The translations under genes and the position numbers were made by a program. The notes below the pieces were generated by a model. The model did not search any database, was not told the DNA's origin, and worked only from the letters and a program-made list of their open reading frames with translations. Below, one piece after another: positions 14,701 through 26,270 of a stretch of 64,000 bases of DNA. Origin of the DNA: Chitinasiproducens palmae (GTDB lineage: Bacteria; Pseudomonadota; Gammaproteobacteria; Burkholderiales; Burkholderiaceae); contig NZ_FNLO01000001.1 in assembly GCF_900095735.1 (NCBI RefSeq), positions 62,001-126,000 of the forward strand, written 5' to 3'. The stretch's first letter is position 1. Each line of letters opens with the position of its first letter.

Positions 14701-17700
14701 TCCGGATGCCAGGCCAGCAGCCCCCAATGGAAGCCCTTGTGCGGCACGGCCCGCAGGCGGTCCTTGACCGCGAGCTGGCCATCGATCACGCCCGCGTTGG
14801 ACGTCCCGTCCGCCGGCAGCCTGACTGGAAAGCGCGTCGTGAACCAGCCGACCGTTGAACTCAAGTCCAGCGCGATGCCGTCGGTTTCACGGCCATGCCC
14901 TTCAAGCGCGACCAGCACGTCGTCGCGTCCAGCCTGTGCGCCCAACGCGCGGGCGAGCGCGCCCAACACACCTTCGTCGACACGCATGCCGAGCGCACCG
15001 CGAAGTTGTTCGACGAGGGCCTGCGTCGCCGCCGCGTCGAGCGTCCAGGCGCGCGTGCGCATTGCCGGCCCGCGGGACGTGCCGGCGCGCAGGGAAGACG
15101 CACCGGCCAGCGCCGCCTGCCACCAGCCGAGTTCGCCGGTCACCGCAGGCGTCGCCGCATAATCGTGTTGCGCCCGCACCCAGGCGCTCCATGGGGTGGC
15201 CTCGGTGAAGCGCGCGGCGCTGCCCGCCTGCCAGGCCCGCGCCAGCTCGTCCAGCATGATGCGCCAGGACACGCCATCGACCGCCAGGTGGTGCACAGTG
15301 ATCAGCAGCCGCGCACCGTCCGGCACGTCGAGCAACGCAGCGCGCAGAATCGGACCGTTCACGATGTCCAGCGAACGGTGCAGGCGCGTGCCGCTTTCGG
15401 CAAGCGCCGCGCGCCAGTCGCCGGCCGCCCGCAGATCGATCGTTTCGAGCAAAGCATGTGGCTCGCTTGGCGCAACCCGCTGTTGCCAGCCCGACGCGTC
15501 GCGCGCGAAGCGCAGACGCAACGCGTCATGCCGCGCGACCACGGCATCGAGCGCGCGTCGCAACGCGGCGCGGTCCACATCCCCAGGAAGATGCAGCAAT
15601 ACGGCCTGGTTCCAGTGTGCCTCGCCGTGCGGCTGACGCGCGAAGAAGGTCGCCTGAATCGGCGTGAGCGGCAACGGCGCGTGCGTTTCGCGCACACCTA
15701 CAATCGCGCGCCCGGCATCGAGCGGCTCGGCAAGACGCGCAAGACGCTCGACGTCGGGCGCATCGAACACCTGTCGCGGCGTGATGCGCCAGCCGGCCTG
15801 CGCCGCGCCCGCGATGATGCGAAGGCTCAGGATCGAGTCGCCGCCGACCTCGAAGAAGTTGTCCGTGACGCCAATGTCGTCGCGCCCAAGCACGTCGCGC
15901 CAGACCGCCAGCAACGCTGCCTGAACCGCATTCGCGGGCGCCACCGCCTCGCTCGTCCGTCCGGCCGCCGGCACCGGCAACGCGGTCCGGTCGGTCTTGC
16001 CGTTCGGCATCACCGGCAGCGCGTCGAGCGTGACGAAGGCGCTCGGCACCATGTGCGCCGGCAACTTGCCTTCCAGCTCGCGGCGCAGCACGGAATGCGC
16101 GACGTCGCCTGCCACGTATCCCACCAGACGGGCGTGTTCGCCGGGTTCGACCAGCGCCCCCGCCGCTTCGCGCACGCCCGGCACCTGCCGCAGCACCGCC
16201 TCGATCTCGCCAAGTTCGATGCGCAGGCCACGCAGCTTCACCTGCGCGTCGAGCCGGCCGAGGAAATCGATACGCCCGTCGGCGCGACGCCGGCACAGGT
16301 CGCCCGTCCGGTACAGGCGCGCGCCGGCGCCTCGAAACGGGTCGGGCACGAACTTCTCGGCGGTAAGCGCGGCACGGCCAAGATACCCGCGGGCGAGCGT
16401 GTGTCCGCCGATGCAGAGTTCGCCGAGTGCGTCGACCGGCGCTTCATTGCCGTGTGCATCGAGCACGTGGACGTCGCGCGACGGATACGGTTGCCCGATC
16501 GAGACAATGGCATGGTCGACATCGGCCTGCCGGGTTCGTCGATACATGCACGCGACGGTGGTCTCCGTCGGCCCGTAGAGGTTGTCGAGCGCGATCGAAG
16601 CCAGCGGACCCTGCCGCCACTGCCGCAGCGCGTCGCCGGGCAAGCCTTCGCCGCCGACCGTGATCTGTCGCAGCACCGGCAGCGCCTCGCGTGCCGGCGG
16701 CTGCCGCAACCACTGCTGCCAGTACGCGGTGGGGATCCGCGCGAAGGTCACGCGCTCCTGCCCCAATTGCCGGCTGGTGGTGGCCAGATCCCACGGTTGC
16801 GGGCCGCGCATTTCGACCTGCCCACCCACGCAGAGGGCCGGCAGCATCTCGTGCAGCGCGACATCGAAGTTGATCGTCGACGATTGCAGTTGCTTGTCTT
16901 GCTCGCCAAGGCGGTAGGTGACGAGGAAATCGTCGATGTGCTGGCTGAACGCGAAGTGGCTGATCGCGACGCCCTTTGGTCGCCCCGTCGAGCCCGAGGT
17001 GTAGATCACGTAGGCCAATTGCTCGGGGCGCACCGAGGCCGACGTCGCATCCGCGACGTCGTCTGCCGCGTTCGTGGCGCACGTCGCCGACACGTCGTCC
17101 GGCAGGGCGTCGACGATCAACACCTCGCTGCCGCGCAACAGATCGGCCAGTTCCGCGGCAGTCGCAGCGTCCGCCAGCACGCGGCGCACGCCGGCATCGG
17201 CCATCATGAATGCAAGACGGTCGGCCGGATAGGCCGGGTCCAGCGGCACGAAGGCGCCGCCGGCACGCAGTACACCGAGCAAGGCCGCACACAGCCAGGG
17301 CGAACGCGCGACGCACAAACCGACGCGCTCATCCGGCGCAACGCCGCGTGCCCGCAGCGCGGCCGCGATCCGCGCGGTGGCGGCCTCGAGTTCGCCATAA
17401 GACCAGCGTTGCCCTTCGCAATGCAGTGCGGCTCGCGCCGGCGTCGCGGCCGCCTGCGCCGCGATGCGCGTCATCACCGGCATGAAGCCGTGCGCGCGCG
17501 CCGGTGCCGGTGTCACCGAACGCGGTAACGCAATCTCGCCCACGTGCCGGGAAGTGGCGTCCGCCAACTGCGCGAGCAGTGCGCGCAAATCGCGCTGCAG
17601 CTGGTGCAGCAGCGCGGTGTCGATGCCAGCGGTGCGGACTTTCCAGCGCAGCGTCAGCGACGCGCCGGGCAGCACGGCCAGGACCAGCGGATAGTGCGTC

Positions 17701-20700
17701 TGCTCGGCTGTCTCGAAAGCGGCCAGTGTCAGTGTCTGCTCGTCACTGCGCAGGCTCTGCTCGATCGGATAGTTCTCGAACACGAGCAGCGTGTCGAACA
17801 GCGCATCGACATGCCGCCCGGTCCACTGCTGGACCTGTCGCAACGGCGTGGTCTCGACCGCGCGCAGTTCGGTGCCGCGCCGCTGCACGTCCCGCAGCCA
17901 GTCGCCCACCGGTACCGCGCCCGGCACGTCCAGCCACAGCGGCAGGCTATTGATGAACAGGCCGAGCATCGCGTCGATGCCCGGCAGGTCGTTCTCGCGA
18001 CCCGACAGCGTGACGCCGAAGGCCACCTGCGTGCGATGTCCGTAGCGGCTGGTCAGCAACGCCCAGGCCGCCTGCACGAGCGTATTGAGCGTCACCCGAT
18101 GGCGGCGCGCCGCGTCCTGCAGCGCCGCATGCAGCGCGGGTTCCAGCACGTCGTCCTGCTGCCGCAGGGCGGCCGCGGCACGCGACGCTCCGCCAGACGG
18201 CGCACCCGGCAAGCTCGCCAACAGCGTGGCCGGCTCGTCCAGCTCACGCGCCCGCGCCTGCCACCATTGGCGGTGGTCGGGCTGGGCGGCGAGCCAACGC
18301 ACGTAATCGCCATACGGCGCTGTCGCCTCGGTCGGCGCCTCGCCGCTTCGGTAATGAGCGAAGACTTCGGCGAGCAGCCGCGCCGCGCTCCAGCCGTCGA
18401 GCAAAACGTGATGATCCGTCCAGACGAGATCGGCGAGGCCGTCGGGGCGCTGGAACAACGCGATGCGCAGCAATGGCGGGGCCGACAGGTCAAAGCCTCG
18501 CGCCAGATCGGCGTCCAGCCACGCATGCAGACGCGCGTCATAGACCGCCTGCGCCCCGTCTGACCAGTCATGACTGACGAATGGCAGGCGCACCTGTCGC
18601 TGCACCACCTGCATCGCGTCGCCGCCGTCGGCCCAGCTGAAGCAAGTGCGGAGGATCGGGTGGCGATCCACCGCAGCCTGCCATGCGTCGCGGAGCCGAT
18701 CGATATCGAGATCGCCGCGCAGCGTGAGACGCTTCTGGTTGACGTAGACGCCGCCGCCCGCCTGCAACAGGCTGTGGAACAGCAGGCCGTTCTGCAGCGG
18801 CGTGGCGGGATAGCGCGCTGCCAAGTCGGCATCGCCGGTTATGTCTACCGCAAGCGGCGCGCCGCCTTCGGCCACCGTCCGAACCGGCATGTCGCCCGGG
18901 GACGCCGGCTGGCGAGTGGCAATCGGTGTCGCCAGCGCGGCCAGCGAAGCGACGGTCTGCGCCTCGAAGACCTGCCGCGCGCTGATCTTCCAGCCGTCGC
19001 GCGCCAGTGCGTTGACAATCTGCACGCTCAGAATCGAGTCGCCACCGATCTCGAAGAAATTGTCTTGCCGTCCAATTCGGGCGACCCGCAGCACGCTCGA
19101 CCAGGCCCGCGCCACTGCGCGCTCGGCGTCGGTCGCGGGCGGCACGAAACCCGCCGGCGACTGGTCCGACGCTGCCGCGTCCTGTGCTTCGGCAACGGCG
19201 CTCCCGTCGCCGTCCGTCGACGGCGCATCGTCAGCGGCAGGCGTCGGCACTGCCAGCAACGCACCGTCGGCGTCGCGCAGCGGCACTTCGCCCAGACGCT
19301 GTGCATCGTCGTCGACCAGCGCTTCGAGCAACGCGCACCAGTCGCGCCCCCACGCCGCCACCCGGCTTGCGTCGAACAGTTCGTCGGCATAGGTCATGAC
19401 GGCGTCGACGCCACCGGCACCGTTCTCCTCGGTGTCGAGCGTCAGCTCGAACTGCGCGCTCCGTCCGCTCAGGTGCAGCGGACTGACGGCCAGACCCGGC
19501 AGCGGATCGAAGACCTGCGAATCCGGTTGCCGATGATTCAGCACCACCTGGAAGAGCGGCGTGTGCGCGAGGCTGCGCGCCGGCTGCACCGCATCGACCA
19601 GCACATCGAACGGCAGGTCCTGATGCGCTTGTGCGCCGGCCGCATGGATGCGCACGGCATCGAACAGCTGCGCCAGCGTGTCGGCCGCGCGGGCCCGCGC
19701 CCGCATCACCTGCATGTCGATGAAACAGCCGATCATCGGCGCCAGTTCTGGCCGCCCACGATTGACGCTCGGGACACCGACGCGCAACTCCCGCTGGCCG
19801 GTATGTCGATGCAGCGTGGCCAGATAGGCGGTCAACAAGGTGACGAACAGCGTGGTGCCGCGGCCGCGGGCATAGTCCCGCAACCGACCGGTCAGCGCGG
19901 CATCGACTGAAAAGGCATGGCGTGCCGCGCGATATTCGATCGCGCCACCGCGCGGCCTGTCGCTCGGCAGCGCCAGCACCGGATGCCGCGCACCGAGTGC
20001 CGACCGCCACCAGTCGAGCTGCGACGCGTACCAGCCGTCGGCGAGCAGACGCTGTTGCCACAGCGCGTAGTCCGCATATTGCACCGACAGCGGCGGCAAT
20101 GCCGCCACCTGTCCCTCTGAATGCGCGCGATAGTGCAGCACGAACTCCTCCAACAGGCGGTCCACGGACCAGCCGTCGGAGACGATGTGATGCATCGAGA
20201 TCAACAAGGTGTGCACGTCCGGCGCAACGCGCACCAGCGCCACCCGCAACAACGGGCCACGCAGCAGATCGAAGGGTTGGCGTGCGAACGCGTCGGCGAA
20301 GGCCTGGAACGCGTCGGCGTGCGTGTCCGAGGCCCCGCTCAGATCGTGGCGGCTGAACGCGAAGGGACGGCCGTCGTGCACCACCTGCACTGCCGCGGCA
20401 TCGTCGGTCTGGCCCGGTGCAAAGGTGGTACGCAGCGACTCGTGACGGGCGACGATGCGCTCGAAAGCGGCCTGGACGGATGCCGCGGACAGCGCGCCGC
20501 GCAGCCGCAAGCCACCGGCGATATGATAGGCAGAGCTGTCTGGCTGCAGATTCCAGATGAACCACAGCCGTTGCTGCGCGTTCGACAGCGGCAACGCGCC
20601 ACTTCGCGCGCCGGGGGTCTGATCCGCGGCACGGGTCTCGGCCGCGTCGAGCGCGCCGCCAACCGACCGGGCCGGCGTGGCGGCACGCGATACCAAAGGC

Positions 20701-23700
20701 GGTAGCGGCGCCGCCTCTGCCGCTTGCGCCAGTTCGGCCAGCGTTTGATGTTCGAAAAGCTGGCGCGGCGCCAGCGCAATCCCGCGCAGCGCCGCTTGCG
20801 CGACGACCTTCAATGTCATCAGCGAATCGCCGCCAAGCGCGAAGAAGTTGTCGTCGCGATTGACCCGTGCGACGCCCAGCACCGCACGCCAGACGTCGGC
20901 CAGCGCCGCCTCGCGCCCGGCGCGCGGCGGCGTGGCCTGTTCCGCGCCGAACGACGGCGCCGGCAATGCACGGCGGTCGACCTTGCCGTTTGCCGTGAGC
21001 GGCATCGCGGGCAGCACGACAATCGCCTGCGGCACCATGTAGGCGGGAAGCACCGCGGCGAGCGCGGCGCGCAGCACGGCCGGCTCCGCTTGGCCCCCTA
21101 CGTGCGCCACCAGGCGCGCCCCGCCAGGCCCGTCGATCGTGCTGGCGACTGCGGCGTGGATGCCCGGTTGCGCGAGCAGGCACGCTTCGATTTCGCCGAG
21201 TTCGATCCGATAGCCGCGGATCTTCACCTGATGGTCGATCCGACCGAGATAGTCCAGCTCGCCATCGGCGCGCCAGCGGGCAAGGTCGCCGCTGCGATAC
21301 AGCCGGCCGCCGTCGGCCGTGAACGGGTCCGGCACGAAGCGTTGCGCGCTCAGGCCGGCGCGCTGCCAATACCCGCGCGCCAGCCCGGCTCCGGCGACGT
21401 GCAACTCGCCCGGTACGCCGATCGGCGCCAACATGCCGTGCGCATCGAGGACGAACAGGCCGAGATCGCCGATGGCGCGGCCGACCGGACTGCGCGCCCC
21501 GTGCAGATCGCCAGCACCGATCTCGCGCTCGGTCACGTGCACGGTGGTCTCGGTGATGCCATACATATTGACGAGCCGGGTGCGGGCCTCGCCGAATCGC
21601 TCGAACCAGACGCGCAGCGTCTGCGGGTCGAGCGCCTCGCCGCCGAAAATCACCAACCGCAGCGCGAGCGCGTCCATCCCGGGCTCGGCCAGCGCCGGCA
21701 CTTGCAGCAATTGGCCGAAGGCCGACGGCGTCTGGTTCAAAACGGTCACGCGCTCACGACGCAACAGCGCGAGGAAATCGTCGGGCGCGCGGCTGATTGC
21801 GCCCGGCACGACGACCAGCCGTGCGCCATGGCACAACGCACCGAAAATCTCCCACACCGAGAAGTCGAACGCGTAGGAATGGAACATTGTCCAGACGTCG
21901 CGTGCGTCGAACTGGAAACTCGGCCGCGTCGCGTCGAGCAGACGACCGACGTTGGCATGGCTGATCAGCGCGCCCTTGGGCTGGCCGGTCGAGCCCGAGG
22001 TGTAGATGATGTACGCCAGGTTATCGGGACGTACCGTGACGTGCGGGTCGGCGAGGACCGCGTGCGCGGCGCCGTCGATACCGGCCGGCCAGCTGACGTC
22101 GGCAGCAGCGTCGGCATCGGCGTCGGCGTCGGCGTCGGCATCGAGCAGCACCGTGGCGACGCCGGCAGGCACCGGCAACGCCTCGCGGACGTCCGAATGG
22201 GTGAGCAGCAGCGCAATCCTGCTGTCCGTCATCAGGAATGCGAGACGGTCGCTCGGATAGTGCGGATCGAGCGGCACGTAAGCGCCGCCCGCCTTCAAGA
22301 TCGCCAGGATCGCGACCACCATGTCGAGGGAACGATCGAGCGCGAGTCCGACCCGGACTTCGGCACCGACACCGCGTGCGATCAATGCGTGCGCGAGCCG
22401 ATTGGCGCGCGCGTTGAGCGCCGCGTAACTGAGCGAGGCGTCGCCGCAGGTGACGGCGATGGCATCGCCTCTGCGCGCGGCCTGCGCGGCGATCCGCTCA
22501 TGGAGGACCGGACCCGGCGCGACGTGGCGGCGCGCGCTCCACGCCAGCAGCGCCGCTTGCTCGGCGTCGCCGAGCAGCGACACCGTCCTGACCGCTTGCG
22601 CGGGTGCGTCCACCAGCGCGGCAACCGCCGCGCCCAGGTGGTCGGCGAGCCGCGCGACCGTCGCCGCGTCGAATAGATCCGCCGCATAGCGGAAACGCGT
22701 GACGAGCGCGCCGTCGTCGAAGGACTGAACGTCGAGGGTCAGGTCGAACTGCGCATGACGCGCATCGAGCGTTTCGTGCCGGACGCGCACGCCTGGCCAG
22801 TCAGCATGCCAGCGTACGTCCTGCTCGACGTGGTTGTACAACACCTGGAACAGCGGGCTGTGGCCCAGCCCCCGATCCGGCGCCACCGCATCGAGCAGCG
22901 CGTCGAACGGCAGATCCTGATTGCGCTGCGCGTCGAGCGCGGCAGACCGCACGTGCTGCAGCAATGACGAGAGCGATGCGCGCGGCGCCACCTCAAGCTG
23001 CACCACGACGGTATTGACGAAGAAGCCCATGATGGCTTCGCTGCCAGGCACGCCGCGATTGGCCAGCGGCAAGCCGATGCGCACTTCGTCGCTGGCAGTA
23101 TGGCGCCGCAGGACGAGCGCGAGTGCGCTCATCACCAGCATGGCCGGCGTCACATCATGCGCGAGCGCGGCGTCACGCAGCCGGGCTTGTACGTCCTCTG
23201 GCAGGGCGAACGCGTGCTGCGCCTGCAAGCGCCCGGCGCCCGCCGCCCGCGGGCGATCCGGCATGATCTGCGCGGACGGCTCGCCGCCCAGGCGCGCCGC
23301 CCACGATGCCACGGCCCGCTCAAGTCCCGGCGCGTCCTCGCGCCCGCTTTCCCACGCTGCGTAATCCGAGTAACGCAGTGCATCGTTGCGTGCAACCACG
23401 CGCGGCGTCACGCCGCCACACGCCTGCCGATAATCGCCCGCGAGGGTCTCGACGAAGCGCTGCATCGACCAGGCATCGCAAACGATATGATGCAGGGCAA
23501 GCACCAGCCGGCTTTCCTGCGCCGGACCGACCAGCAGCACCGCGCGCAGCAGCGGACCGCGCCGCAGGTCGAACGGCGCATCGAGACATGCCTGCGCCCG
23601 TTCGCGCACAGCCTGCTCGAAGGCATCGGCGCTCGCCGTGTCGCGAAGATCCACGCGCGTGGCGACGAACGGCGGCATCGCGGCCACTGCGGCGATACAC

Positions 23701-26102
23701 TGCGCCGGCTCGCCGTTCGCGTCCGCCTCGAACGTCGTGCGCAAGGCCGCGTGCCGCTGGACGGCGGCATCGAGCGCGGCGTTGACGGCGGCCTCGTCCA
23801 GCGGGCCATGGAACGACAGCATGCCGCCGACGTGGTATGCGGTGTCCTGCGAATCGAGATTCCACGCGAACCACAGACGACGCTGCGCGTGCGTGAGCGG
23901 CGCGCGCGCGTCACAGTCGGGCATCCGTACCAACGGCCGCGTAGCGCGCGAAATCGCGGTTGCCTCGTCGACCCGCGTCGGCGTGCCTGGGGCGGTGCCT
24001 GAGGCGGCGCTTGCCGCAGCGCCTGCGGCCCCACCGTGGGCCGCCGCAGCCGACGCGCACGCTGCGGCACGCCCGTCGAGCAGCGCGGCGGTCGCCGCCA
24101 GCCGAGGTTGCGCGAAGACGTCTACGACCGTATATGGCACCGACCATTCGGTCTGGATGCGCGACGCGAGCTGCACGGCGCGTATCGAATTGCCGCCGAG
24201 TCGGAAGAAATGCGCGTCGGCGTCCACCGGGCGCGACAACACTTCGGACCAGACTGCCTGCAGGCGCGCGACGGTGTCACCTCGGGCGGCATCGGCGCTG
24301 CCGACAGACGTGCCCGCAAGCGCGTTTGCGGGATCAGTCGCTGCCTCGCCGCCTGTCCCGGACGCCGCCGCTGCGGGCGTCGTATCGACAAGCTCGACCA
24401 CGCCGTTCGTGCTGATCGCATAGGCGTCGAGCGAGCGTTCGCGCCAGCCGCGCGCGGCCGCGGCGCGCTGCAGCTTGCCGCTGGACGTTTTCGGCAGGCC
24501 GCCCGGATTGAGCAGGACCACCACGGCAAGCGGTTCGCCGAACAGCGGCGCGACCACTGCGTCCAGTTCCTCGACGATCTGGGCCGGCGTGAGCAATTTC
24601 TGGGTTCGGCGCGACACTTCGGCAGCAAGCCCGATGCCTTCCCCATTCGCTCCCGAGACCGCGAACGCGGCGACGCGTCCCGCGCGCACGATGTCCAGCT
24701 CCGCCTCGATCGCCTGCTCCACGTCCTGCGGATAGAGATTGTGGCCGCGCACGACGATCATGTCCTTCAAGCGGCCGGTCACGTATAGTTGGCCGTCGAT
24801 CAAGCGACCGAGATCGCCGGTGCGCAGCCAGCGTCCGGTGCCATCCTCGATGAATGTCGCCGCGGTCGCCTTCGGCTTGCGCCAATAGCCGGCCGCCACG
24901 CTCGGCCCGCTGACCTGAATTTCGCCATCCGTGCCGTCGGCCGCGGCGCCGCTGACCGGATCGAGCAAGCGCAGCCGATGTCCGGTCGGCAGCACGCCGC
25001 ACGCCACCCATTGCTTATCGGCGCCCTCGACCGCGTGCGCGCGTGCGCCGATCGGCGCGGTGACGCTGCTCAACCCTGCGCCGCGTTGCACGCCGGTGAC
25101 CAGCAGCGTCGCTTCCGCAAGGCCGTAGCAAGGATAGAGCGCCCGGGCGTCGAAGCCGAAGGCCGCGAAACGCGCCGCGAAATCGCGCATCGTGTCGTGT
25201 CGCACGGGTTCGGATCCGGAGAAGGCAACCCGCCAGCAGGACAGGTCGATGCCGTCCATCTGCGCGTCGCGCACGCGCTCCGTCAACAGCCGATAGGCGA
25301 AGTCCGGCCCGCCGGAGATGGTGCCGCGATGCTTCGCGATCGCCTGCAGCCAGCGCACCGGTTGCGCGAGAAAGAAATCGGGCGACATCAACACCAGCGG
25401 AATGCCGGAAAACACGGGCTGCAGCAGCGTGCCGATCATGCCCATGTCGTGCGGCAGCGGCAACCAGCTGACGAACACGTCGGTCTCGCCGACGCCCAGA
25501 CGCTCCTTGATCGCGATCTCGTTGGCGATCAGGTTCGCGTGCGTGACCATCACGCCCTTCGGGTCCGACGTCGAGCCGGACGTGTATTGCAGGAAGGCCA
25601 GGTCGTGCGGCGCGATGTCGATCGGCGTGCCATCGTCCGCGGCGTCGGCTTGCGGCATGTCGCTGTCGTCCTGCGCGTCGATCACGAGCAGTTCCGCGGG
25701 CGACTGATACTCGTCCAGCAGCGTGCGCGCGAGCGGCGCCTGAACCGTGCTGACCAGCACCCAGCGCGGCGCCGCATCGGCGAGCATCACTCGCAGACGT
25801 TCAGCGTAGGCGTCGCGGCTGCGGCTCGGCGCGAAGGCGGGAGTGGCAAGCACCCCGGCGTAGAGGCAGGCGAAGAACGATGCGAAGTAGCCCGCACCGC
25901 TGTCCATCAGCAGAATGGCCCGCTCGCCTTTGTAACGTCCGGCGCCCAGACGCGCGGCGAGCCGCCGCGCCTGTCGATCGAGCGTTGCATAGCTGTAGCT
26001 GCGTTCGCCCTCCGCATCGACGCAGGTCAGGCCGATCGTATCCGGGCGCTCGTTCGCCAGTGCCCGCAGGCGCGCCACCATGTGCTTCGGAGTGTTGGAC
26101 AT
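1..26102 (-). CDS. Giant nonribosomal peptide synthetase with N-terminal fatty acyl-AMP ligase (partial, runs off left edge)
   Basis: This is one uninterrupted minus-strand frame from the ATG at 26,102 to base 1, at least 8,700 residues, with no stop in the window. Approximate domain order by residue: FAAL 1-575, PCP 595-673, C 733-1155, A1 1200-1716, PCP 1725-1788, C 1835-2260, PCP 2322-2396 (no A), C 2425-2855, A2 2877-3380, PCP, E 3472-3915, C 3925-4358, A3 4412-4920, PCP, E 5030-5488, C 5512-5938, A4 5982-6475, PCP, C 6645-7072, A5 7102-7615, PCP 7632-7726, C 7772-8212, A6 from 8232 (incomplete). Every PCP has a GGDS or GGNS phosphopantetheine site. C and E domains carry HHxxxDG, except the first C domain, which has HHIVCDA. 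The FAAL start and linked fatty-acid activation point to a lipopeptide. The upstream neighbours mbtH, TE II, grbD-like and grbE-like read in the same direction, which suggests one operon. The start is preceded only by a weak AGG ribosome site. Termination and release domains must lie left of the window. Confidence 0.95.
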   Translation of the reverse strand, partial: MSNTPKHMVARLRALANERPDTIGLTCVDAEGERSYSYATLDRQARRLAARLGAGRYKGERAILLMDSGAGYFASFFACLYAGVLATPAFAPSRSRDAYAERLRVMLADAAPRWVLVSTVQAPLARTLLDEYQSPAELLVIDAQDDSDMPQADAADDGTPIDIAPHDLAFLQYTSGSTSDPKGVMVTHANLIANEIAIKERLGVGETDVFVSWLPLPHDMGMIGTLLQPVFSGIPLVLMSPDFFLAQPVRWLQAIAKHRGTISGGPDFAYRLLTERVRDAQMDGIDLSCWRVAFSGSEPVRHDTMRDFAARFAAFGFDARALYPCYGLAEATLLVTGVQRGAGLSSVTAPIGARAHAVEGADKQWVACGVLPTGHRLRLLDPVSGAAADGTDGEIQVSGPSVAAGYWRKPKATAATFIEDGTGRWLRTGDLGRLIDGQLYVTGRLKDMIVVRGHNLYPQDVEQAIEAELDIVRAGRVAAFAVSGANGEGIGLAAEVSRRTQKLLTPAQIVEELDAVVAPLFGEPLAVVVLLNPGGLPKTSSGKLQRAAAARGWRERSLDAYAISTNGVVELVDTTPAAAASGTGGEAATDPANALAGTSVGSADAARGDTVARLQAVWSEVLSRPVDADAHFFRLGGNSIRAVQLASRIQTEWSVPYTVVDVFAQPRLAATAALLDGRAAACASAAAAHGGAAGAAASAASGTAPGTPTRVDEATAISRATRPLVRMPDCDARAPLTHAQRRLWFAWNLDSQDTAYHVGGMLSFHGPLDEAAVNAALDAAVQRHAALRTTFEADANGEPAQCIAAVAAMPPFVATRVDLRDTASADAFEQAVRERAQACLDAPFDLRRGPLLRAVLLVGPAQESRLVLALHHIVCDAWSMQRFVETLAGDYRQACGGVTPRVVARNDALRYSDYAAWESGREDAPGLERAVASWAARLGGEPSAQIMPDRPRAAGAGRLQAQHAFALPEDVQARLRDAALAHDVTPAMLVMSALALVLRRHTASDEVRIGLPLANRGVPGSEAIMGFFVNTVVVQLEVAPRASLSSLLQHVRSAALDAQRNQDLPFDALLDAVAPDRGLGHSPLFQVLYNHVEQDVRWHADWPGVRVRHETLDARHAQFDLTLDVQSFDDGALVTRFRYAADLFDAATVARLADHLGAAVAALVDAPAQAVRTVSLLGDAEQAALLAWSARRHVAPGPVLHERIAAQAARRGDAIAVTCGDASLSYAALNARANRLAHALIARGVGAEVRVGLALDRSLDMVVAILAILKAGGAYVPLDPHYPSDRLAFLMTDSRIALLLTHSDVREALPVPAGVATVLLDADADADADADAAADVSWPAGIDGAAHAVLADPHVTVRPDNLAYIIYTSGSTGQPKGALISHANVGRLLDATRPSFQFDARDVWTMFHSYAFDFSVWEIFGALCHGARLVVVPGAISRAPDDFLALLRRERVTVLNQTPSAFGQLLQVPALAEPGMDALALRLVIFGGEALDPQTLRVWFERFGEARTRLVNMYGITETTVHVTEREIGAGDLHGARSPVGRAIGDLGLFVLDAHGMLAPIGVPGELHVAGAGLARGYWQRAGLSAQRFVPDPFTADGGRLYRSGDLARWRADGELDYLGRIDHQVKIRGYRIELGEIEACLLAQPGIHAAVASTIDGPGGARLVAHVGGQAEPAVLRAALAAVLPAYMVPQAIVVLPAMPLTANGKVDRRALPAPSFGAEQATPPRAGREAALADVWRAVLGVARVNRDDNFFALGGDSLMTLKVVAQAALRGIALAPRQLFEHQTLAELAQAAEAAPLPPLVSRAATPARSVGGALDAAETRAADQTPGARSGALPLSNAQQRLWFIWNLQPDSSAYHIAGGLRLRGALSAASVQAAFERIVARHESLRTTFAPGQTDDAAAVQVVHDGRPFAFSRHDLSGASDTHADAFQAFADAFARQPFDLLRGPLLRVALVRVAPDVHTLLISMHHIVSDGWSVDRLLEEFVLHYRAHSEGQVAALPPLSVQYADYALWQQRLLADGWYASQLDWWRSALGARHPVLALPSDRPRGGAIEYRAARHAFSVDAALTGRLRDYARGRGTTLFVTLLTAYLATLHRHTGQRELRVGVPSVNRGRPELAPMIGCFIDMQVMRARARAADTLAQLFDAVRIHAAGAQAHQDLPFDVLVDAVQPARSLAHTPLFQVVLNHRQPDSQVFDPLPGLAVSPLHLSGRSAQFELTLDTEENGAGGVDAVMTYADELFDASRVAAWGRDWCALLEALVDDDAQRLGEVPLRDADGALLAVPTPAADDAPSTDGDGSAVAEAQDAAASDQSPAGFVPPATDAERAVARAWSSVLRVARIGRQDNFFEIGGDSILSVQIVNALARDGWKISARQVFEAQTVASLAALATPIATRQPASPGDMPVRTVAEGGAPLAVDITGDADLAARYPATPLQNGLLFHSLLQAGGGVYVNQKRLTLRGDLDIDRLRDAWQAAVDRHPILRTCFSWADGGDAMQVVQRQVRLPFVSHDWSDGAQAVYDARLHAWLDADLARGFDLSAPPLLRIALFQRPDGLADLVWTDHHVLLDGWSAARLLAEVFAHYRSGEAPTEATAPYGDYVRWLAAQPDHRQWWQARARELDEPATLLASLPGAPSGGASRAAAALRQQDDVLEPALHAALQDAARRHRVTLNTLVQAAWALLTSRYGHRTQVAFGVTLSGRENDLPGIDAMLGLFINSLPLWLDVPGAVPVGDWLRDVQRRGTELRAVETTPLRQVQQWTGRHVDALFDTLLVFENYPIEQSLRSDEQTLTLAAFETAEQTHYPLVLAVLPGASLTLRWKVRTAGIDTALLHQLQRDLRALLAQLADATSRHVGEIALPRSVTPAPARAHGFMPVMTRIAAQAAATPARAALHCEGQRWSYGELEAATARIAAALRARGVAPDERVGLCVARSPWLCAALLGVLRAGGAFVPLDPAYPADRLAFMMADAGVRRVLADAATAAELADLLRGSEVLIVDALPDDVSATCATNAADDVADATSASVRPEQLAYVIYTSGSTGRPKGVAISHFAFSQHIDDFLVTYRLGEQDKQLQSSTINFDVALHEMLPALCVGGQVEMRGPQPWDLATTSRQLGQERVTFARIPTAYWQQWLRQPPAREALPVLRQITVGGEGLPGDALRQWRQGPLASIALDNLYGPTETTVACMYRRTRQADVDHAIVSIGQPYPSRDVHVLDAHGNEAPVDALGELCIGGHTLARGYLGRAALTAEKFVPDPFRGAGARLYRTGDLCRRRADGRIDFLGRLDAQVKLRGLRIELGEIEAVLRQVPGVREAAGALVEPGEHARLVGYVAGDVAHSVLRRELEGKLPAHMVPSAFVTLDALPVMPNGKTDRTALPVPAAGRTSEAVAPANAVQAALLAVWRDVLGRDDIGVTDNFFEVGGDSILSLRIIAGAAQAGWRITPRQVFDAPDVERLARLAEPLDAGRAIVGVRETHAPLPLTPIQATFFARQPHGEAHWNQAVLLHLPGDVDRAALRRALDAVVARHDALRLRFARDASGWQQRVAPSEPHALLETIDLRAAGDWRAALAESGTRLHRSLDIVNGPILRAALLDVPDGARLLITVHHLAVDGVSWRIMLDELARAWQAGSAARFTEATPWSAWVRAQHDYAATPAVTGELGWWQAALAGASSLRAGTSRGPAMRTRAWTLDAAATQALVEQLRGALGMRVDEGVLGALARALGAQAGRDDVLVALEGHGRETDGIALDLSSTVGWFTTRFPVRLPADGTSNAGVIDGQLAVKDRLRAVPHKGFHWGLLAWHPDPAIRDAAAALPVPQVGFNYLGNLDQALGADGPFVLSNEDGGEMAVDAPPPFPLDLNARIQDGCLSIRWDFDPDVFDEAFVDACIVAFEQELDGLRAATRATARRYSRSDFARVRLSDAQWTQLAPDAGAIEDLYPATAIQQGLLFHDLSQPGAGMYVTQKRVTLDGMVDLDALRRAWQESVARHPALRTRFVWQHGGAILQAVQRSVTLPFTVHTLAAADTARRATVAAHDAWLAQWLATDLRAGFDLERAPLLRVNVFPRPDGLTDMVWTAHHAVTDGWSSALLLREVAMRYRAARSGQPLVLPAAVPYGRYVEWLERQPTSRDWWRREAGDVAARGQLLAYASTGAAPRADAAALRFADRPGASFAEALVQAAQRYRVTVNTLVQGAWALLLAQQSHQRAVSFGVTVSGRPAALPGVQDMVGLCINSLPVFADVPTDAVLDDWLQTLQARNVALREHEHTPLASLQQWLGGGTLFDSLIVFENYPVDATLREGDDALRVAEVQGFERTHYPVTLSVTLQPSLALGWRFDGARCTPAHAARVRAHYMTLLRAIVEAGETARQGGDAGQVPRLDALLTVGAAQRAEVLALGAPPLGAEPPAAGFEDVPHRIAMQARRTPDAMALVHDDVALSYAELDARADALAIRLRALGVGAEACVGVALPRGVGLVIGLLAVMRAGGAYVPLDLDYPAARLAHMIADSGIRLVLAPTDAPLPAQGYARVDPDRPAEDDPSGLTDTGDGPADRVSAHAAMTAERRTFRIDPDNLAYVIHTSGSTGVPKGVAITHAALARHVDATIAYARLAASDRVLQFSTANFDGFVEQLFPSLCAGAAVVLRGPELWSSDEFVARVRRHGLTVAHLPTAYWHALTQDLADAAASLAPLREFHAGGEAMSMQGLRRTRGSAALAPVTLVNTYGPTEATITATVFDAAELDDAALADGGAFVPIGRALPGRRLYVLAADLSLLPRGAVGELAIGGDLLARGYLGRPGLSATRFVPDPFRADGSRMYLTGDLVRWREDGALDYLGRADQQIKLRGYRIEPGEIEAVLTAQPGVRRAVAVLRGAAPRNRLLAYVEAGDGARPEPSRLAAALAAALPDYMVPEVVTVLDALPLTPGGKLDRDALPEPLAAETVYDAPHAGVETLLASIWRAVLAVPQIGRDDNFFALGGDSILALQVVARARQSGLRIGPQHVFAAPTVALLAAACAAAPQPGTGDGVAVVTDDAPGPVPLLPVQHAFFALRAPNPHRWQQAVLLQPATRLAPEPLRLALQALLARHAALRMRFEGPDSDADAWRQRYAPLDEAVPAAAREVAAAAEAPAMESLAQDVLWQRTLSSGDAALVAADVTRACDAVHASLDLVNGPVFRALLLDLPDGTQRLLLSAHHLVVDGVSWRVLLGDLRVAYDAWQAGRAPSLPSVGTSYREWGRRLVEHAGSQALRAEMAYWREVRATGRVVADHPDRPARAGDLQRLSQRWQAEPTRQLLKDAGAAYRTRIEELLLAALGRALHAWTAVPDFLVTLEGHGREAWQDDVDLSRAVGWHTTLYPFVLRADGDAGAALLRVKDALRSVPRRGLGHGLLRWLGDDADRAVLAAQPAPALLFNYLGQFDAAAADGWRQAPEEAGRAIDAETPLAHELTVDAKVVDGCLSVAFGFSARRLAAARVEMLAAHFAREVDALLEHCLDPSHAGVSPHDFPLAQLDRDALANLALPWRNVEDLYPVAPLQAGLLFHALVDGQAAAYLNQMRVDIEGLDVARFEHAWQTVSARHAVLRTGFVSAGGAPLQWVARDARVPLRCVAYNASGIDALPDTDAGGDVAARCQQWLAELAREELAAGVDLAAPPLQRLLLARIGPDRHHLVWTCHHLLLDGWSAARFLGEVMRAYRGEAVSAPAGRFRDFIAWLGEQDATLAVAHWREALAALDAPTRLAGRQIAPVRSRDAFAEHRVEIDDETVAKLAAFAARSEITVNAVAQGAWALLLHQATRQRTVAFGTTVAGRPPALPGSDAMLGLFINTVPVVSQQPHREPTGDWLRAMQNRRAAAIDHEHLPLHEIQRAGAHGGGALFDTLFVFENFPLDQAMRQAPDDDWRIGAAQSDEQTHYPMTVTVVPGARWRVRFAYQTAAFDKAAADAIAVRFVHILRSLPDAATPADAVRPSAAAVAALLARAGTAAPDAFRESVAARGCLHERIAAHARRSPDAIALRDGAVALSYGELDARANRLAHALRARGVGDEGRVGIAMRRGIDMIVAMLATLKAGGAYVPIDPAYPEARLRFLFADSGLRCVLTQSADAPGLPLPAGLDAVHVDAPLGDWPSDAPKVAVHPDQLAYVIYTSGSTGRPKGALLSHRNVMRLLDVTDADCAFGASDVWTLFHSFSFDFSVWEIFGALCHGGTLVIVPQALTRSPAEFAGLLRDAGVTVLNQTPSAFRQLLPALLDTPLPALRWVIFGGEALDVGALAPWFARHPDGARLANMYGITETTVHVTWRVLTAADTARAGDSPLGRPLADLGLVLLDQWGEPVPPGVPGELHVSGAGLARGYLGRPGLSAERFVPNPFGADGERLYRTGDLACWRGDGELLYLGRIDHQVKIRGYRIELGEIEAALRALPGVTEAAVLAVNGEAGARLIAYASLGRNPQGVDGAELRAALARRLPEHMVPATVTTLAALPLTQNGKLDRSALPAPDATLRAGTAPLGATEVALAAIWRDVLGVAQVYREDHFFDLGGDSILVLKMAARASQAGHALTARQCFDAGSLADLARMAAPATAACSATATPPQDGPVPVPGSGPQRGDAGHRDTAAVAQGHANACADDAPGAMPPDETATGSAVDGALAGASAGLPIPTVSRDASLPLSHAQQRLWFLWQLQPDSDAYHVGGALRLRGAFDAARCEAAFAALVERHEALRTTFVADEDGQAWQRVHEVLPCAFTKCTFDEAAARAWARQWLATPYDLANGPLLRVAVVGLGNDDHLLVVGMHHIVSDGWSIDVLLDEFVTVYRALERGDAAALPALPLQYADYAAWQRAWLAGGMRETQLGYWRATLGAEHPVLDLPTDRPRRSLDTYRAERLPFALPDGLASGVRELARQHRTTPYVVLLAAFQALLHRHSGQTDIRVGVPLANRERLELSGVIGLFVNTQVMRSVCADGMRVDALLGQVEQRAAEARLHQELPFDVLVDALQPERSLSHTPLFQVMFNHERNDHRVLAQWPGMAVENVALGLGAAQFELSLNTSEDAAGAMRGSLDYAPALFDAARMAGLLSDYLGLLAAFVARPDATLAEAARGALTDSGARAAVLGWGRSDAGLRAALPVHQTIARQAARTPAATAVVLDGERLTYAELDARANHLAHRLLAAGAGPERRVGLCLTRSLDLVVAVLGVFKSGAAYVPLDPDYPPARLADMVEDSGLAVIVAHAAVRPRLPGSAQDSTQDSTQDSAPRVLTLDAPSADRGDGAEHASDPGVTVWPQQLAYVIHTSGSTGRPKGVALSHDVLARHVEASIRFAGLRAADRVLQFSTINFDPFVEQLLPSLCIGGTVVMRGASVWSAPEFRSQVNTHGITVADLPTAYWQMIVRELGDGAPLPSLREVHAMGEAMPLDALRRWRASPAFRGVRLLNTYGPTEAAVTATLFDGGAADLDSLPALVPIGVPLAQRDLYVVDGNFELLPVGAVGELLIGGELLARGYLGRPGQTAERFVPDCFGDGGGRLYRTGDRVRWRADGQLEYLGRTDHQVKIRGFRIEPGEIEAVLLRQAGVAQAVVLAAGAPAGAPAGARLLAYVSPSVGTTASLDGSRLRKALAATLPDHMVPAAVVVLDALPTLPNGKLDRRALPEPAIAAAAYEAPLTELERRLAAIWEAVLSEGRAVDSTSKMAASRDVPAPVAAIGRHDNFFALGGDSIQVLRVVAQAARDGLTVTPRQMFEAQTVAALAAWLGENGADEATGEGTGEGTDSGADNGRDAAHGSAAMPLLPAAARARAASLPLTLPLTLPSSHAQQRMWVLWHLDPDGSAYHITDSVRLSGRLDVSAVRDSLAAIQARHESLRTQFVGGADGQVLQVVCDDARLPLECATAAPSEARQWAEAFVNRPFDLTRGPLWRVALLAIGAEDHLLVLSMHHIVSDGWSIDILLDEFAAAYRARLEGRAPVWSPLPVQYADYAAWQRQNLDEREMARQLAYWRDVLGGDTPPLALPTDRPRQPLARYHAARLSFALPDELARTVAELARTRRTTPFVILLAAFNALLYRYTGQAEIRVGVPLANRERHEVARVIGLFVNTQVLSATVAARTALDALLQQTQSRVLGAQAHRDLPFDVLVEALRPERRLSHSPLFQVMFNFERETQQAMRTLPGLRVVGATDDAEAGRAGDAPARAAQFELTLNLAQQAGGAFAGSFQFARELFDATTIERMKGDYLALLRAFAEAPGRALGDVELGSPVQRHREAQWRRGAALADALPLVHRTIAAFATSQPDATALVLDDAVLSYAQLERRVTHLAAHLRASGVGAEARVGVAMRRSLDLVVALLAILRAGAAYVPLDPDYPAERLAYMIADSGVGVLLTQSDVGSLPLPADGLVVCVDQLDLDRAPAAVTAAGDVAGRDVRPSQLAYVIYTSGSTGRPKGVAIAHHALSGHVAATIDYAGLRASDRVLLFATVNFDAFVEQLFPSLCVGATVVLRGPALWSSDEFVDRVGRHGLTVAHLPTAYWQALMQDLVGRELSLAPLREMHVGGEAMSAETMRLVCRDSTLRAVKLINTYGPTEATVTATIYAAGSEALAAADSFPGVVPIGRPLAGRTVRVVAPDLSDVPQGAVGELLIGGELLARAYLNQPALTAERFVPDPNGAPGARLYRTGDLVRWRNDGQLDYLGRLDAQVKIRGMRVELGEVEAALQALPGVREAAALVDADEAPARLLAWVST
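2925..6170 (-). other. NRPS module 5: C-A5-PCP
   Basis: An LCL-like C domain ([21 protein letters not shown]) precedes an A domain with pocket residues D, P, E, D, V, A, T, V, T, not a standard code. Three 12-base repeats at 4,419-4,454 encode a Gln-Asp-Ser-Thr run between the A2 and A3 core motifs. The carrier ([10 protein letters not shown]) is preceded by an extra segment of about 20 residues not present in the other six carriers. Confidence 0.78.
6420..9570 (-). other. NRPS module 4: C-A4(Thr)-PCP
   Basis: The condensation domain is DCL-like ([23 protein letters not shown]), as expected after the upstream E domain. The pocket residues are D, F, W, N, I, G, M, V, H, identical to module 1, so threonine is predicted. 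There is no epimerization domain, so L-Thr is expected. The carrier core is [10 protein letters not shown]. The close likeness of A1 and A4 suggests a shared origin by module duplication. Confidence 0.83.
9640..14330 (-). other. NRPS module 3: C-A3-PCP-E
   Basis: The C domain follows an E domain and has the DCL-like start [15 protein letters not shown] with HHAVTDGW. The A-domain pocket residues read D, G, E, H, F, A, T, I, T, an unusual code shared in outline with A5 and A6. The carrier core is [10 protein letters not shown]. The epimerization domain has [10 protein letters not shown] and VGWHTT, giving a predicted D residue of unknown identity. Confidence 0.8.
14360..18830 (-). other. NRPS module 2: C-A2-PCP-E
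   Basis: The C domain ([12 protein letters not shown] start, HHVLLDGW) is followed by an A domain with pocket residues D, V, H, R, I, V, L, V, A, which matches no standard code I know. The carrier core is [10 protein letters not shown]. The epimerization domain is recognised by [10 protein letters not shown], the VGWFT motif and FNYLGN near 14,640. The product residue is predicted to be D-configured, identity unknown. Confidence 0.8.
18915..20600 (-). other. A-less C-PCP unit following the Thr module
   Basis: A complete condensation domain (starts [18 protein letters not shown], active site HHIVSDGW) is followed by an Ala/Asp-rich linker of about 60 residues and a carrier protein ([10 protein letters not shown]). 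No adenylation domain lies between them. The unit sits directly after the threonine module. It could be skipped, loaded in trans, or act on the Thr-bound intermediate, as C_modAA-type domains do when they dehydrate Ser or Thr to a dehydro residue. The sequence alone does not decide among these. Confidence 0.85.
20740..23905 (-). other. NRPS module 1: C-A(Thr)-PCP
   Basis: The condensation domain should join the fatty acyl chain to the first amino acid; its active-site motif reads HHIVCDAW, with Ala where Gly is usual. Aligned to GrsA-PheA, the A-domain pocket residues are D, F, W, N, I, G, M, V, H (plus the invariant Lys), the classic threonine code. The carrier core is [10 protein letters not shown] run of six-base repeats at 22,108-22,143 encodes an Asp-Ala stretch between the A2 and A3 core motifs. 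Substrate call Thr is confident. Confidence 0.85.
24085..26102 (-). other. NRPS loading unit: fatty acyl-AMP ligase plus carrier protein
   Basis: The first about 575 residues are an acyl-AMP ligase. Its P-loop is [16 protein letters not shown], and the sequence [13 protein letters not shown] is the hallmark of the FAAL group that loads fatty acids onto carrier proteins without CoA. A carrier protein follows with core LGGNSI; its Ser codon is at about 24,186-24,188. This unit should adenylate a fatty acid and place it on the first carrier for condensation with the first amino acid. Chain length cannot be read from the sequence. Confidence 0.88.
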
Positions 26103-26270
26103 CGGATTGCCTGACGTGCTGTGCGGACCTTCGCCGCGATTCCTGGAATGCGCCTCGCGGCGCCGTTGCTTGCGCGTTCGCGCTGGGTGCCACGTGCGCG
26201 CGTCGGCGGCCCTATCGGTGCGGGCCGCCGTGCCCGGCTAGGGCAGCCGGAGCAGTGCAATGCAGCGTAC

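Noticed and set aside
870-17528. Other long plus-strand frames over the NRPS (870-2,798; 8,967-11,333; 12,549-14,858; 14,895-17,528)
   Set aside because: All mirror the NRPS coding strand and have the same shadow composition.
22108-22143. Repeats considered as a CRISPR fragment
   Set aside because: They are contiguous 6-base units inside an NRPS coding frame, with no spacers.
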